DNA of 53,237 bases from Spizellomyces punctatus DAOM BR117. Taxonomy: Eukaryota > Chytridiomycota > Chytridiomycetes > Spizellomycetales > Spizellomycetaceae. The notes under the pieces are model-generated. The model saw only the letters and a list, made by a program, of their open reading frames with translations, had not been told where the DNA came from and searched no databases. Positions 13,370-25,562 of this stretch are shown piece by piece. Position numbers and translations under genes: made by a program. The DNA lies in the NCBI RefSeq assembly GCF_000182565.1, contig NW_015971541.1, positions 318,746 to 371,982 on the forward strand. The letters are read 5' to 3'. Positions within the stretch are counted from its first letter, which is position 1, and every line of letters starts with the position of its first letter.

Positions 13370-14532
13370 GGCCAGTGCTAGCTAATGACCCCGTTGTGGG
13401 GAAAACACTGGGCTAAACACATTTTATAGCGAGCCACGGGAAAGCAAAAAGCACGCCATTTCATGTGAGAGAAATGAAAAGAATGCATTCGAATTCATAT
13501 TCTAAAATGGCATGTGAAACATTCTACTTTTAACCGACGACCTGGATTCCGTTTGGCCCATGTGAGATGAGAATTTCCATGAATAGTGCTTTTAGACACT
13601 CCACGAACACGGCGCCGAAATGGAGCCGACAAGATCATCTTTTTACATCTACTGTTGTCTTGACGATGATGGCTGGAATGCCATCCACAAGATCAGAAGA
13701 GGATGGATGAGGAGAGAGACCATATGGATAATGTTCAAAAGACGTTTACAAGGAAGGGAGCCCATCTCATACGCATTTTGCATGATATGAAAGATGCATT
13801 CCATTCCAAAATTCCATAGAACTGTATATTAGTTTATACATGTTCTATCCTTAGCTCCCCAGCTCATAAACCATACACATCTATCTCTGTTACATTATCG
13901 CACTATAAAATGTATAGTTCAGCAAAAGCAGTACCAGTTCATTCTCGCAAAGACAAAATGCTAATAAGTTTGTGGAGATGACCGGAATGGTCTGTTTTCA
14001 AAAAGTACATCCATAGCAACAACAAATCACAAGCTTTCAAATACAATGTGATTCTACTTGCTAGTCCCGCGAGTTTAAAGATGGAGCAGGAATTGCATCC
14101 GAGGGGATCCTTGAACTGGGCGGCAGATTTCCATTGTCCATTGATGACTTTTTCCTGTTTGGACGGAATTGTTCATGAGGGCGGCGTTTTGAATTTTGAC
14201 TGGTTATCTCCTACAATTGGGTTGAAAATCCACATCGAAATGGTAGGATCCTACGTACGCCTTTGAACTACCTGCATACTCAAAGTAATGTTAGGCTCAA
14301 CGTGAAATAAAAAGTCCAACAAAGCGTGGCTGGATGGTAAATATCTTATGTTATCGTCTTCCGTTGGAATACGTAACTTTCTTCATAATGAAAGTTATGG
14401 GGTCGAAATTTGCCGTTCCCACACATAAACCTTTCAATTTCCTGCCGCTATCTACACAGAGTTGGACCCATATTCGTATCCCTTATTCTCATTGTTTGTG
14501 ATAGCATAGGGTCATGTAGATTGGACCCATTG

Positions 14533-14803
14533 CTACAATTCGCAGCGAATATGCGATGGGACACAACACAGCGGTTAGCACAGTAGTTGTATTCAAATGA
14601 TTAATATTTCGTATGCGACGTTGAATGGGGAGATTCGTATCTTCTTCCATTATGGGTTGTTGTGGTTGCATTCATTCAAGGCGCTATTTTAAAGTGGTAG
14701 TGATACTACAGGAATGCCATCAAACCTGGATTAACGCATGCGCTGCTGTGCTTCTGCTCTGTACCCGTTATCTGTCCCATGAAATATTCGATACTAGTTG
14801 TAG
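14533..14803. repeat. Foldback/MITE-like element, copy A
   Basis: The left arm (about 14533-14570) and right arm (about 14772-14803) are imperfect inverted repeats: ctacaattcgcagcgaatat against atattcgatactagttgtag in inverse orientation, around a shared TGTCCCAT core. The interior from about 14717 to 14745 (catcaaacctgg...ttaacgca) is shared with copy B, about 1 kb downstream. No coding capacity. Confidence 0.55.
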
Positions 14804-15660
14804 GGAAAGTTAAAAAGTGCATCCACATCGACCGACGCACAAAAGTCCTCTTCATTGCACCAATGGAAATTGGTCGCTTATCAAACAGCGAGTGTCGATG
14901 CCACAGGACGCGTCAACGCGTCGCGAGTCGTCAACCTCCGCCTGACACGCGATGAACACTGCTATCATTTACACTCAGGCAGTCCAGGGTGTCCGACCAT
15001 CAATAAGGGGTTGATGCGATCACGGGCTGAACGGGTAGACAGGGAACGGTCGGACATAGTACGGTTTCACACCATGAACAGAAGATCAACGTTGTTCATC
15101 GTGTGGTTCACATATTGTGAGGGTGGTCCCCTTTCCTCCTTAAGATCACGAAAATCAGGCTGGGGGTTGGTTGAGTTGGGTGCTGAGGTTCTTGTGGCAT
15201 GGAAAAAGGCTTTGTTGGCTCGATAGACTCGTAGGGTTTCTAACAGAAGCGTTTTCCGTTGATAGTGCTTGTAGCATGGAAATCAAAAAATAACCAACGA
15301 AACAATACAGCATCTTACCACATCCATTAACATTATTGAAATGGCCTGTTACTTTGCTTGACACTCTGATCAAACAAAAACGGTCCAAGCATCACCAGAA
15401 AAAATAAACTGGGCCACAAATGAATTGATACAGACTACTATCTTTCATTCACTCCATTCAAACAAGAACCATGCCCTCATGGTACGAGACCTTTACGGGG
15501 GGCTCCGAGAGTCTTTCTGTGTAATGCCTGATTAAATACTACAAGGGACCTGTGGTGTTTTACCAGGTGCACGCTTTGGGAATTTATCAGGGTTTATTGG
15601 TCCCTATTTGTATACAAAAGTCGTACTCTGGTGGTAAAACGAGGCTGCTATGCCAGTTCT

Positions 15661-15828
15661 ACAACTCGTATCGAATATTTGATCGGACAAGCATAGCAGC
15701 GGGTTTGACCTTGTATTGTGGTTGCCATCATTCAACTATTCAAGTAGGCCATACATCAAACCTGGTTAACGCACGCACTGCAATATTCCTGCTATGCTTT
15801 GTCCGATCAAATATTCGATAAGAGTTGT
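15661..15828. repeat. Foldback/MITE-like element, copy B, with ~39-bp terminal inverted repeats
   Basis: The left arm 15661-15699 and right arm 15789-15828 are reverse complements apart from one mismatch and one single-base indel (core: tcgaatatttgatcggacaa). The 89-bp interior contains the sequence catcaaacctggttaacgca that also occurs in copy A. The near-perfect arms suggest a recent non-autonomous element or a strong hairpin. The arms are better preserved than those of copy A. Confidence 0.75.
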
Positions 15829-17580
15829 ACCAGTTTTTTCTTTGCGATCTATGCTTGAAATTGGTTTTTGGAAGTGATCCGCGCATACGAAGAATACGCG
15901 GTTCCACATGCAAAGGGACATCATGTGGAATGCTGAGGTGTACCATCCCACGTTCAGAGCCATCTTATTGAGCGCACATGCCATGATGCGTGTCAGAGTC
16001 GGCGGTTTCCATATTCCTTACTTGACTGTCAACAATGAAATCAACAAAAGCAAAGAACAAAGCTTGAATTAGATAGTTATACTTACCTGACGGGGTGATG
16101 TGCTACAGTGGTGCAATAATGCATCTTTATACACGGAATGCGTGAAAATACCGTAATTTGTATGGAAGATATAGTGCAATCAAAGACTTTTTTAACGGGA
16201 TATATGCATAATAAGAATATAGAGTTGCGCGCACGCATTCCCCGTCCTAGTATTGAGTTACTTGACCATACGTGCGTAGGTAAACAAAATCCGTTTTTGC
16301 CCTAGACCAAAAGACACTGATCGCTAGACACACGATCTGTCCCCATTCATCGTGATTTTAACCATCACGTAAAGTTATAAACTTTTGAACATTTCAGAAC
16401 ACGGTGAAAGGTGTCCTTTGACCATAACTGCCCAATGCCTGTTTTACGTTCAAAAGAGGACAACCATGTATTTCACTTGTTCGATCTGGGACACACACAT
16501 TTCGTTTTAACACTGGTCATTTGCCCGGAGCATCGTCGGAGGCATATTCCTTATAAATCTGCGATCGGAACTGAATCTTCCAAACATCAATGTCGTTTCC
16601 ATGTGAGGTGTCCAGATGCGACATAACAAATGTTCGGCTGTTGATTGTTTTAGATATTGTTCATTCTCCCAAAACCGTGGGCCTTATTCGCGGTATTCAA
16701 AACATGAAGATAAGACCTTCACTATTCTAGAAGCTCAGTTAAGTATGATCAAAACATCATCGCTTCAAAGTCTATTAAATGCTCTTCCCCAAAAAAATAT
16801 AACCCATAATACGAACTATCACTTTTTTGAACCAAAGTTTTGATGGTACCCGACGGTTCGGATATTGGTAAGTCACGCACCCACAACTAAGTTCTCGGTC
16901 AACAAACCCATATAGTTGGGCTGGGCCTTGACTGTTCCTGGCCCTTTGCCTTAGACCCTGATGCATACTTTTTACGTCAAATAAGACAGTGGAATATACG
17001 AATACATACATTAAGCGTGTTTGACGGTATCCGACAATGAAAGGGTGAGGTACGCAAACCAGATGCTAAAGCGATTGCGACAAAGAGATAGATCATAGGG
17101 CAGAGACCAGTCTTGGACCCCAAGGGTAGAGGGAACAGTTGAGTTCCTTTCTTCTGCATTGAAGGACCCTCACGGCGTCCTCCGCTGCGACGTTGCCTTG
17201 TACGCCCGTTTCCCGGGGACATGACCCAGCTGGACAATGGCGCCCTAAAGACAATGCTTGCTACCATCAACGATCAACGGGAAAACAACTTTGGTAATTC
17301 CAGATGGATTCAGTATGTGGGGCTCAATGCCACGTTGAGACCGTTATCACAACAATTCCTTAAGCTCGAAATAGACTCATATATTCCGAACCCGTATTTG
17401 CATTACAGTCTCCTGATTTGAACAAGGGATCAAGGCAAGAGGGACCATTCAAGCCCAGCCGAAAAAAGCCAAGACCCTCTTGGAGAGCTCCGCAATGTCT
17501 CCCCGCACACCGTCATCATCAACGCCTAAACTGGGGTCGAAAATCAACAGGTCGAGGGTGCCAATTCCGAAAAAGAACGA

Positions 17581-17586
17581 TATAAA
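17581..17586 (+). promoter_or_regulatory. Possible TATA box of the 7-TM gene
   Basis: TATAAA lies 96 bp upstream of the chosen ATG at 17683, in the only upstream stretch free of long open frames. Position fits a fungal core promoter; the evidence is the hexamer alone. Confidence 0.3.
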
Positions 17587-17682
17587 GCGGGTCCATATTT
17601 TAATTTTTTGCAAGTTGCAATTCATATATCCTACATATATGCACAAGGACACATTTGCCGCGACAACATTTTACACTTTGAC

Positions 17683-18579
17683 ATGGCTGTTTCGAGCGGA
17701 AGTCAGGATACCCTCTACTTTCTTATCCTCTTTCTCGTCTTCTCCCTAGGTCTCCTAGCCTTCACTATCCGCCTCTGTTACCATGGCACGAGCAACATCT
17801 TGATGAAAACGTTAATACTTCAAAGCATTTTGACCGTCGGCTACTTTGTCGACCGACTGGCAATTGTCATTTATAGCGGTGACCCAACCTGTGGGATTCT
17901 GACGGTCGGCAACGGACTCGTCATATGGTACTCTTCTCTTGGAATCTTTTACTTGATTCAATCGCAAAAGGCTCGCGCACTCTGCCAAAGCCTGTTCCCA
18001 CAAGTAAACAAGCATGTCTTTACTGCGATGCAAGTGGGCGTCATGTTGGTCTGGTGCATTCACGTCATTATCGTCGCCTTACGGAGTCATATCCGGTCGT
18101 GCACGGTCGTCTACGAGGGTCTCGTTGCCGATTTCGCTTGCGCGATCGTGATACAAACCTACCTCCTCATCCAAGACATTGTTATTCTCTTCAAACTCAA
18201 ACAAGGCTGGGCAAGGATAAACACAAGATGGTCCACGATGCAACTCGATCTCCTAAAGGAATCAACCCTCATGATGATCTTCCTGGTCAGCTCCAACATT
18301 TACGTCTACTACATCTATATACCGACCGTCGCGTATATAATATGGTACATGCAGATCTTTTTATTCTGCTACCTCTCATACTCGACGCTCCAAAACATCC
18401 ACGCGACCAAGGACTTGGTACTCTCGGACCTGTCCTCTGGACAAAGGAGGAGCATCCGTCCCGAGGAGGAGATACACATCGCAAAACCCAACGGTAACAT
18501 TCTGCGAGTCGGGGTACCACCAATAGTACCGCAGCGCATACAAAACACTACGGAACACTCTAGTCTCGAGGAAGTGTGA
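17683..18579 (+). CDS. Orphan seven-transmembrane protein
   Basis: Single-exon gene of 298 aa. I count seven hydrophobic helices: about residues 12-34, 42-66, 73-97, 111-133, 144-171, 191-213 and 216-240, leaving a hydrophilic, charged C-tail of roughly 55 residues with RRS and EEE clusters. The layout (short N-terminus, seven helices, cytoplasmic tail) resembles a small GPCR-like or fungal 7-TM sensor, but I see no DRY, NPxxY or retinal-lysine signature and cannot name the family. The ATG at 17683 is chosen because the open frame upstream of it begins without an ATG and a TATA box lies 96 bp before. It lacks introns, unlike most neighbours, and borders the repeat-rich region, which is compatible with a lineage-specific gene. 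Confidence 0.8.
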   Translation: MAVSSGSQDTLYFLILFLVFSLGLLAFTIRLCYHGTSNILMKTLILQSILTVGYFVDRLAIVIYSGDPTCGILTVGNGLVIWYSSLGIFYLIQSQKARALCQSLFPQVNKHVFTAMQVGVMLVWCIHVIIVALRSHIRSCTVVYEGLVADFACAIVIQTYLLIQDIVILFKLKQGWARINTRWSTMQLDLLKESTLMMIFLVSSNIYVYYIYIPTVAYIIWYMQIFLFCYLSYSTLQNIHATKDLVLSDLSSGQRRSIRPEEEIHIAKPNGNILRVGVPPIVPQRIQNTTEHSSLEEV

Positions 18580-18872
18580 GCGTGCACCTGATCTCTTCTC
18601 CGAAACTTCAGAACGCATGGGTCGTAAGTGACGGAGTATTGCATGGGTAAAATAGACAGCGGAGGATTTTACAAGGGCAGCGGAACCTCTCTAAACATTT
18701 TGAAACCTGATGGCATACCTTGTCTTAGCGTCGTCTCGTAGCATAGATGTGCAGTAGTCGGCACTGTTGCCAATACACTAGAAACGCGCGCGAGCGACGC
18801 GTATTGCATAAGCAGTCTAGGCAGTCTATACTTCATTTCATGCGAGGCAACAATCTTTGCAACTTGCCAACC

Positions 18873-19681
18873 ATGTCCTCCAAGCCAAACGTACCGCCAA
18901 ACGAAGATACACTAGCTAGAACAGCCCACTTTCTCTGCAAAACCTCCCTACCGTAAGTCCTCTCAAGAACACCACATATCAACGCTAACCCAACCCCGAG
19001 AGACCCTCTAATTTGTCTTTTCGAATCAGCTGGCAGTCATGGAAAGAAACCGAACCCGAGCTCTTTTGGTTCTTTGAACGACATTTTCGTGCCTGGTCAT
19101 GCTCGATCAAACTCACAGCCGACGACAAGACCTTCCTTGTCTCCCTCGACCTTCCCAACGACCATGTTGGAAAAATCGAACGAGCCATTAAGGATGGCGT
19201 GTTGGCCATGGAGTTGGATAAGATGCATGGAATTGATCCGGCGCTGAGTAGTGGAAGGAGGGATGTGAGTATTTTGTATTTTTTAGCGTTTTCGTATGCA
19301 GCCATTGATGGGTTGTGGATACATTTTAGGTTAAGATATCCAAATTCCAGGTGAGCATGGCACCTGCCCAGCCCCAAAACCTTAAAACCAAGCACACGAT
19401 GCAAGGTCTCGAGCAACGGCTTCTAGAGCTAGAACTCCGAGAACGAGCTAGATCGATTGATTTGCGAGGTACGTACCCCCACTGGTGCTCTCTTTGTCAT
19501 TCCGTCAATTGAAGGGTATTGTTTCCATTTTTGGCCAGTCATCATGGATCGTTTGCAGAGTTTTCAGGTGGATATCTACAAACGGCTTGAGGGGATGGAA
19601 AAGAAGGTAGATGATACCCTGGCGGGCTTGGCTGTCAAGTGCGATAAGATGGAAAAGGTTGTTGCGCGATATAAAAAGTGA
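18873..19681 (+). CDS. Small coiled-coil protein of unknown function
   Basis: Four exons (18873-18952, 19030-19264, 19330-19468, 19539-19681) join in phase to 199 codons. The first two exons encode a compact domain rich in Trp/Phe (PWQSWKETEPELFWFFERHF), the third a charged helix (LEQRLLELELRERARS), and the last a C-terminal heptad helix with KRLEGMEKKVDD. I do not recognise the family. The product looks soluble, with no signal peptide or membrane segment. It could be a subunit of a coiled-coil complex. It lies between two genes on the same strand; given the flagellar gene that follows, a cytoskeletal role is possible but unproven. Confidence 0.7.
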
Positions 19682-20158
19682 TGGTTGGGGCTTGCGTCGG
19701 GGTATTATAATAGTTGGATAGCGAGACGGTCATGCTTTGTGGTGAAAGGTGAAGAGTGCAAATACGCTTGTAATTTTTGTGTGCTCGACAAGACTTCATA
19801 TACCATTGATGGCCAGGCACAACAGCAAACCACACATTTTGCAGTTGAGTGACATACAGGCGACCATATTTTGGGAAAACTATCAAATGGACATCATGCG
19901 TAGGAAGGTGGATATACATAATCTTCGTAGCAGAGGTTTAAAAGACCTTGGGGCAATGAGATATCGTAACTGCCAACCCCAGCCATCAGATATGATATCA
20001 AAAATTGTAAACCGTACGTTGGTGACAACGCGGAGATTTTCTCTATCCCTCATCGTAAATAAAACTTTAAATAAACAATGTACGATCCTGATGACCATGT
20101 CAGATCATTCATGCATATGATCCTAAGCACGTTCAACTAATCCCACATTTGTCTAACG
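19682..20158. other. Intergenic spacer, 477 bp
   Basis: No gene seen. It separates the coiled-coil gene from the CFAP92-like gene and should contain the promoter of the latter; no obvious TATA box or repeat. Confidence 0.5.
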
Positions 20159-23100
20159 ATGAGCCATACCACCAAAACCACAGATGCAACTACCAGTCAG
20201 CAAGCACTCAACTCCCTTTTCGCTTCCGTCGCAACAGCTGGGGACCACACTATCAAATTAACGCTAGAATGCCAATATGCCCTGGAAAAAAGTGCGAGTT
20301 TACGTGTTTCCTCACCAAAGATGCAGAGCTAACGTGTGATGGATCAGTCTTGCAGCAGCCGCCTCTCTTTCAGCGATACCTAGCGAGAGAGAAAGAAAAC
20401 AGAGAGGTGAAAAAGAAAAAGAATTCCATGGACGACTATCGTAGGTTTTATATGGTGTATTCAATTGCGGGAGTATTTGAAGGCAAGGTTAGCTCTGGGC
20501 ATTGTCAATTGACACGGATGTGACATGAGTATGCTGACGGTTTAACTCCTAGACTGAAATTCTTTCTTGGGATGGGTCACCCTGGTCTTGGTCAAACGAT
20601 GTGCAAGTTGATTCGGTAAGAAGGCTACCATTTTTTGTTATGAAGACTCTATTCTATAATCGCACCTGCCTCCATCATCTCGCAACAGACATTCTTGGCC
20701 GATCTTTATGATAAGCCCATAAGTGTATCCCTCTATGAGGTCGTCAAAATAGAAGAGCCTGTTGCCCCATCTCGCACCTCCGTCCTTCGTAGAGGTGGCA
20801 AAAAAGCAGCGGGATCCCGTGTCCGACTGAGCGCCGCCCTCGATGCGGACGCACGAAAAAGTTCTATGGAAGCGCTGGCGAAACGGCAATTGATATTGGC
20901 AAATGCAGAGTTGCCCATCAAAGAGAGGTATTCTCTCATTCGCAGAGCATCACTTTTGGGTTTTGGCGCAAAGGCGGATATGGCGGTAGAGGAAGGCGAT
21001 GAAGAAGATGCAGCACAACAGGAGGAAGAGAGCAAAAAGAAAAAGAGCAAACCAGAAAAACAAAAGCCAGCTCGAGAAGCACCAAAATCCAAACCCAAAG
21101 TAGGAAGCCACGAAGATGGGTTTGAACTGAAAACCTTACCCGCAGATACTTCCCTTCGTTATGCTCTTCCGGTGCGGCCACGCACATCATCACCTCGAAG
21201 AAGACCTACCAACCTTGCCGAGCTAGATGATAACTTTGACCTCCGCGAACCAGCTCAGCCTCACCACTATGACAAGCCCGAGCGGCACCTATCCGCACGC
21301 AGTAGGAGCGCAAGAACGCGCCGAAGCCCAGAATCCAGCGAGCACCAGCCATTAAATGCAATGGAAGAAGAACCAGAGCGTGCTCCTCGACGAATGCCAT
21401 CTCTCGAGAGACAGGCAAGACCTCCTCCCAAGCCAACAAAACCATCGCAAAAATCAGCATCGGACATTTCGCCTGCAAAAGAAACTGAAGTAAATAAAGA
21501 GGCTTTAATCGCTCCTCAAGAACCCAGTCGCAAGAAACCCACAGCGACAGAACCTAAACCTCATCCTCGTGTTGTCTCAGAACCACCTGTCGAGAAACCA
21601 GCGCGCCACAAGGCACCCGCACCCCGCGCATCATCGGCCCATGCCAGACCGCCGGTAGCTTCCAAAGACGCTCCTAAAGAAACCAAAAAGAAGAATGAGA
21701 TTCGACATGAGCTTCGAGCACGATTAGAGCTGGATCCCACTGACCTTTTCTGGGGTGATCTGACTGTCGCTACCGAGTACGTGTAAACATTGATATGCCA
21801 ACCGCCGGCAGTGTTGCATCTTCTTTTGAGCTATTTTCCTTGGCTAACTATCACAACTTTTAGAGTCGAGGACAAAGTTGAAGGTCTGGAATTCTGTCGA
21901 ATTGCATTAGCTTTAAGCGCTCCATTATTGTCAAAAGAGCAAGAAGAAGGGTGAGTGTTGCTAACGAATCCGGTGCTTTTATCATCATGTGCTAAAACAA
22001 CTCTCAACAGTCTCAACCCCGTGAGTATCACCCTCCTGGAAGCAGATGGAATGCCAGATAAGCCAGTCTCGTTCGAGGAACTGGACCGCACATGTCTTCC
22101 GGTGTAAGTTTTACTTGGACACGGATATATTCCAAACGACACTGACTCAATCTGTGCATATACAACAGCTTTACCCGCTTCAAATTCTTCAGTGATGCCC
22201 ATACCCATCAGGCATCAACAACCCAACCTCACGGACGACGCATCACATTTAACACACGGCACCTGATATTAGCGGGACTGCTAGACGAAGATAAGTTGAG
22301 GGATGATTTACTGAACAAACGGTTCGTGGTAGAGGTATGTATTGCTACATTGAAACAACAAAGAAGCCTGCTGACTTCGGGAGAACATAGATTCATGATA
22401 GAGATATTCGGCCACCGGGAGATGTCATGTCGATTGCTCAAGGTGGGCAGCGACAGTTTTCATACTTTCATTATAATATCTAAAGCATCTCAGATGTCGG
22501 CGCGAGTAATACAGCTCAAATGAATCTCAACGGCAAGCATTCGTATGGATATGCAAGCTTTTGTAAGTGGCAAGACAAGTTCTTGCAACAAAGCTTGGAA
22601 GGATCTGATTTTTGCGTATCTCTGTGACCTATATAGCCTTAGCAGATTTAGCAATGGGAATGAAGCATGTAGAGTTGATTACTCCTATCCTGCCGGGACG
22701 GCACAGACCAGGTTTGTTTCTGAACATCTAACGGAATATTCCTAAACGTTGTATGCGCATGGCCTTCTTTCCTAACACGATCACCAGCAAGCAGTACCTC
22801 AAGCATTCCTGCAGGACTATGGTTAGAATCCGCCGCAACGTTGTCCATCCGCGTCGAACTCAAATATCCTATTCTTGCCAATACGGCTTCAACTGGCGGA
22901 GCGCTTTCTGAAGGACTCTTTGGAAGAGTCGTTATCGTTACCAGGTGTGTATCATCTCTAATTACTATTCGTATGTGTTATTTTGACGCTTCTATAGCGC
23001 ACAAGACGAGTCCATTGCGGAACTTGTGCATGAGACAATCGTGGCACAGAATTTGAAAGCACTGAATATACAGGCTGAGTCCGAAAAGGAAAGGAGGATG

Positions 23101-24488
23101 ATGTTGGATGCGTACACCCTTTCGGACGAAGATAAGCGCAACGTCGAGCTGGTGAGATATAAAGTATCGACGTGTTGCTGGTGCCGACGCTTCTTCTAAT
23201 AATTGTTCTGATTACGTGGAACTCGGGTCCTAGGATATACTGACAGGTTACCACATCTTTGATTCTCAAATGCGCATACTTCTCGTCGAAGGACTTTTGG
23301 ATGGTGGAACGGCTCACTTATTTGAGATCCTACCAAAGTAGGTTCTCGAAAATCATTGCAGTAGAGAGACAGTCCATTATTAAGCACCTTCACCAGGTCG
23401 GACGCATACCATCTTTGGTACAATCCATCTATAACATTCACCTCACGCATCTGGCTGGCTACACCAGGTCTACTCTACGTCAAGCTTGATCCATCACTTT
23501 CTGAAATAATGAGGCAGACGTCTACCTACTTACGCAAGCGCACATCGTCAGAAAGTTTTGAGTGCTTGGAGATTTTGAATCAGGTGTGTGGGAGGTACAT
23601 TTTCCTTGGTGATAGATGCTCACTTTTTCACTGACCATGGATGACAGATTCTTCACCTCGACTCTTCGTCCACTCCTACACCCATTGGTCACTATCCGAG
23701 CACGGATTTGATCAATGCGGTTGCTGAAAACTTTGGGCAAGTAGTGCCGTTTGAAGTGGCGGCACCCAAGGCGGGGCGAAAGATTCGTCGAATGATGGAG
23801 AGGAATGGGTCGGGTGGACTGTCCCTCAGTGATGTAGATGAACATGATCAGGTGGGTTCAGACGGAGGCCTGTCTGATCCAGAGACCCTTCTAAACTCCA
23901 TACAAAGGCATCAAGGACCTCGTTGGCGACATTTGGGTCAGGGTCCAGCGTGCGTGGAATGGCAGAAAGAGGAGAAAAACGCGTAGCAGCTACAAATGAG
24001 GATTTTGAGCAATGGCTGGCCTTCCGCAGCTTGCGACAGCCAAACTTTTTGGCTATCAATGTGAGAGTACGTTTGACCACAATGTTTGCATTCAACCATC
24101 ACATTCAAAAGCGGACATGCTCTATAGCAATTTAAGGGTGTACGCCGGCCACCAAGAGAACGTGATTATCAAGAGAATCCCGTGCACAACTACTCTATGC
24201 AAACATTTTCGACTACAGCTGCACAGCTTAAAAGTCTGCGAGCACGAATGGAAGAGGTAGGTTACCATGGAACCTATGCTATTGAGGCAAAAGTTTTCAA
24301 AAAATTCCTTGCTCTTTTAGGATGGTCAGACAGTCTTCTCCTACGGTGGCAAGTTCCTCTCACAATTGATTTCACAAGTGGATTACGATCAAGAGATTCG
24401 AAAGGAAATGGTAGAGAGTAGGAGAAAATGGATCACAAAGGATGGATTTCGACCTGCACCTTATGGTAGATGTACATTCACAACCTAG
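20159..24488 (+). CDS. CFAP92-like (DUF4550-type) cilia- and flagella-associated protein candidate
   Basis: I join 18 exons from the ATG at 20159; their lengths sum to 1086 codons with every phase consistent. The N-terminal third ends in a long disordered Lys/Pro/Ser-rich stretch inside the large exon 20689-21776. From about 21864 the product becomes compact: a segment with NPVSITLLEADGMP, a block CLPVFTRFKFF...TTQPHGRRI, a VEIHDRD motif, HSYGYASF, then DILTGYHIFDSQMRILLVEGL and a C-terminal WITKDGF. This order recalls the C2-like and DUF4550 regions of CFAP92/KIAA1257, an axonemal candidate protein. The family name rests on remembered motifs, so I leave the symbol empty. Pairing with RPGRIP1L in the window supports a flagellated organism. 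Confidence 0.65.
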
Positions 24489-24811
24489 CGGGTTTGAGAT
24501 GATCCTATATATTTAGGAGTTAGAGTGCTCTGGTTTGTTTAGATCTGCGTAGCGTCGTATAGAAGTAGGAAGCATCCTGCAGCAAGTCAGATGCTGAGTA
24601 AGCGAACCAATCGGAAAGCGCGTGGCTTGATATTCATTAAGACAATAATGGCAATTCTGCTTAGCACCTTTTTCTCATGGCAACTAATTCAAGGCAAGAA
24701 TCGGAACAAGGATCTCAAGAGGAGCCGCCTTCACCTTACGCACGCGACAACTTACAGGCTCCCTTGCATTTTGGCCTGTCCTTCCCCCTAGCTCTATTCC
24801 TATTGGCAAAC
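24489..24811. other. Spacer, 323 bp, before the COX subunit gene
   Basis: No supported gene. A 66-codon frame starting at 24591 has no ATG-initiated family match and ends just before the next gene. The region presumably carries the promoter of the cytochrome oxidase gene. Confidence 0.45.
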
Positions 24812-25562
24812 ATGAACCGCCTCGTCCGTCTGGTACCAGCAGTAACCCGGGCTGTAGGAGTCACCCCTCGTGGTATGTTTTTTTTTGAAAGTGATTGGAA
24901 AACGCGCGAAGGGGTTCCATCAGGCCGATTATGAACACCGGCGCATGATGGGCTGTATAGCTGGGTTCTTTGGAGGATGGTGCTTTGGTACATGAACGTC
25001 CATTGAACAGCGAACTAATCTGGTTTATGCTCTTCCTCTTCTGCGTAATCGCCATTACCATCACACATTGGGACCCTATGCTGTGCTTCTTTCGTGATAT
25101 TTGATAGCCGCCTGTGCCATTCCTACCATTGGCCGTCGTACCATGGCTGGACCTGCTCTCCACACTGACCTCGATGCCACCCTGGCAAACTACCCAACGG
25201 CGCATGACCTTGACCCCTCCGACAAGTCTGACTACGAGAAGTACGTTACCTACTGGCGCCGCCACTTCCAAAGCGTGGAAGATGACTTTGAACTGGAGAG
25301 GGGTCTCAACCACATCTTCTCCACCGACTGGGTTCCTTCCGTCGAGGTGATTTCGGACGCCCTCCAGGCCACACGTAAGCTTAACTCTTTTGCCACAGCT
25401 GTACGGTTGTTGGAGGCTTTAGAGGGAAAGGCACACAGCAAGGACCAGTATGCGAATTACTTGAAGGAGCTTAAGCCCTTGTTGGAGGAGTTGGGTGTGG
25501 TTGAGAAGAAGGACTTGGGTGCTTTTGATTTCGTAAGGGAGAAGAGGTGGTGGATGGAATAG
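24812..25562 (+). CDS. COX6: Cytochrome c oxidase subunit Va / Cox6, mitochondrial
   Basis: Structural subunit on the matrix side of respiratory complex IV. Two exons (24812-24872, 25108-25562) give 171 aa. The first exon encodes an Arg/Val-rich presequence (MNRLVRLVPAVTRAVG) that continues into exon 2 up to GRRTMAG, a typical matrix-targeting peptide. The mature part carries the all-helical subunit Va fold with the family blocks YEKYVTYWRRHF, FELERGLNHIF..DWVPSVEVISDAL and YLKELKPLLEELGV. The intron of 235 nt is unusually long for this window and splits the presequence. The start is the only ATG that yields a targeting peptide in frame. Confidence 0.95.

Larger units (their letters stand above)
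13370..17682. other. Gene-poor region of about 4.3 kb
   Basis: No recognisable protein family on either strand. Open frames here are short (at most 123 codons, 14855-15226), lack family motifs and overlap each other on both strands. The stretch holds two related foldback repeats (14533-14803 and 15661-15828). A short frame at 17221-17421 reads like ordinary protein but has no partner exon that I can identify. The first bZIP-gene exon flanks it on the left and the 7-TM gene on the right. Confidence 0.6.

Noticed and set aside
14855-15226. 123-codon plus-strand frame in the gene-poor region
   Set aside because: No family motif, no partner exons, and overlapping minus-strand frames of similar quality; treated as chance.
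24591-24791. 66-codon plus-strand frame upstream of COX6
   Set aside because: Ends before the COX6 start, no homology and poor composition; likely promoter or leader sequence.
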